Assembly: GCA_946405475.1 (NCBI GenBank)
Contig: CAMJHI010000031.1
Coordinates: 1-14,652 of the forward strand
DNA: 14,652 nt
Reading direction: 5' to 3'
Source of the DNA: an uncultured Clostridia bacterium
GTDB taxonomy: Bacteria > Bacillota > Clostridia > Oscillospirales > Acutalibacteraceae
Shown: piece by piece, positions 14,515 to 14,652 of the stretch
Layout of the letters: each line of letters begins with the position of its first letter
Numbering within the stretch: position 1 is the stretch's first letter
Program-made: the position numbers and the translations under genes
The notes under the pieces: generated by a model
Databases searched by the model: none
Told to the model about the DNA's origin: nothing
The model's input: the letters and a program-made list of their open reading frames with translations, nothing else

Positions 14515-14533
14515 TAGCGATCTATCGGTCACC

Positions 14534-14575
14534 CTTAATTCTTAATTCCTAATTCATAATTCCTAATTCCTAATT
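14534..14575. repeat. Six tandem 7-bp AT-rich repeats
   Basis: Six consecutive units of C-N-T-A-A-T-T: CTTAATT twice, CCTAATT, CATAATT, CCTAATT twice. The block is sharply AT-rich against a GC-rich background. It has no open frame or promoter of its own and looks like part of an interspersed non-coding element. Confidence 0.85.
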
Positions 14576-14600
14576 GATTCCGCCTTTCGCATTATTTGGC

Positions 14601-14620
14601 GGCACGCAAGAATGCGTGCC
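14601..14620. repeat. Hairpin in the tail element (REP/MITE-like)
   Basis: GGCACGCA-agaa-TGCGTGCC, perfect 8-bp stem with a 4-nt loop, followed by CTACACC and no T-run, so not an intrinsic terminator. With the tandem repeats before it and another short inverted repeat (ACGGT 14632-14636 / ACCGT 14647-14651), it looks like one end of an interspersed element running off the window. Confidence 0.55.
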
Positions 14621-14652
14621 CTACACCATGAACGGTACGGCGATCAACCGTC

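Noticed and set aside
14481..14575. CRISPR-like array
   Set aside because: Repeats are directly adjacent with no unique spacers, and there are no cas genes.
14601..14620. Hairpin as terminator for the MATE gene
   Set aside because: Good stem but no T-tract on either side; it fits better as part of the repeat element.

Overview
The window looks like chromosomal DNA from a GC-rich low-complexity-promoter Firmicute, most likely an uncultured gut-type Clostridia/Oscillospiraceae relative. This is an inference from Shine-Dalgarno sites of the AGGAGG/GGGGGG type, near-consensus sigma-A promoters (several with an extended -10), GC content of roughly 60% by eye, and the protein families present. There is no rRNA, tRNA, CRISPR array, phage gene or transposase. 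Coding density is very high; the only gene-free stretches are short.

Left part (1-5732). A leftward SGNH/GDSL esterase, cut by the window edge, is transcribed divergently from a four-gene rightward operon: a GH99-like/WbsX-type TIM-barrel carbohydrate enzyme, a four-helix membrane protein with an N-terminal zinc ribbon, a GPH-type (MFS_2) sugar:cation symporter, and a membrane-anchored Ntn hydrolase of the choloylglycine/penicillin-V acylase superfamily with all expected active-site residues. The 126-bp divergent region holds two good promoters, and a perfect 7-bp-arm inverted repeat sits over the leftward -10. The set suggests handling of an acylated or amide-bearing glycan, but the substrate is not visible.

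Middle (5733-6285). A monocistronic gene encodes a 103-residue, beta-rich protein of unknown function. It has its own TTGACA/TATGAT promoter whose spacer contains a 6-bp-arm palindrome, and it is followed by a strong intrinsic terminator. A second strong promoter then starts the next transcription unit.

Right part (6286-14496). Seven closely packed rightward genes: a beta-propeller protein of the GINT1 N-terminal type (TTG start), an ATP-grasp ligase overlapping it by 43 bp, a GT4 glycosyltransferase (GTG start), a membrane-anchored GH88/GH105-like hydrolase, a membrane-anchored calcineurin-like phosphoesterase, an HI0933/BaiN-type flavoprotein and a MATE exporter. The first three, and perhaps five, look like a small cell-surface glycan or glycopolymer module; the last two are probably unrelated passengers.

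Tail (14481-14652). The MATE gene's last codons and stop lie inside a 14-bp tandem repeat. This is followed by six 7-bp AT-rich repeats and an 8-bp-stem hairpin, together resembling a non-coding interspersed (REP/MITE-like) element that runs off the right edge.
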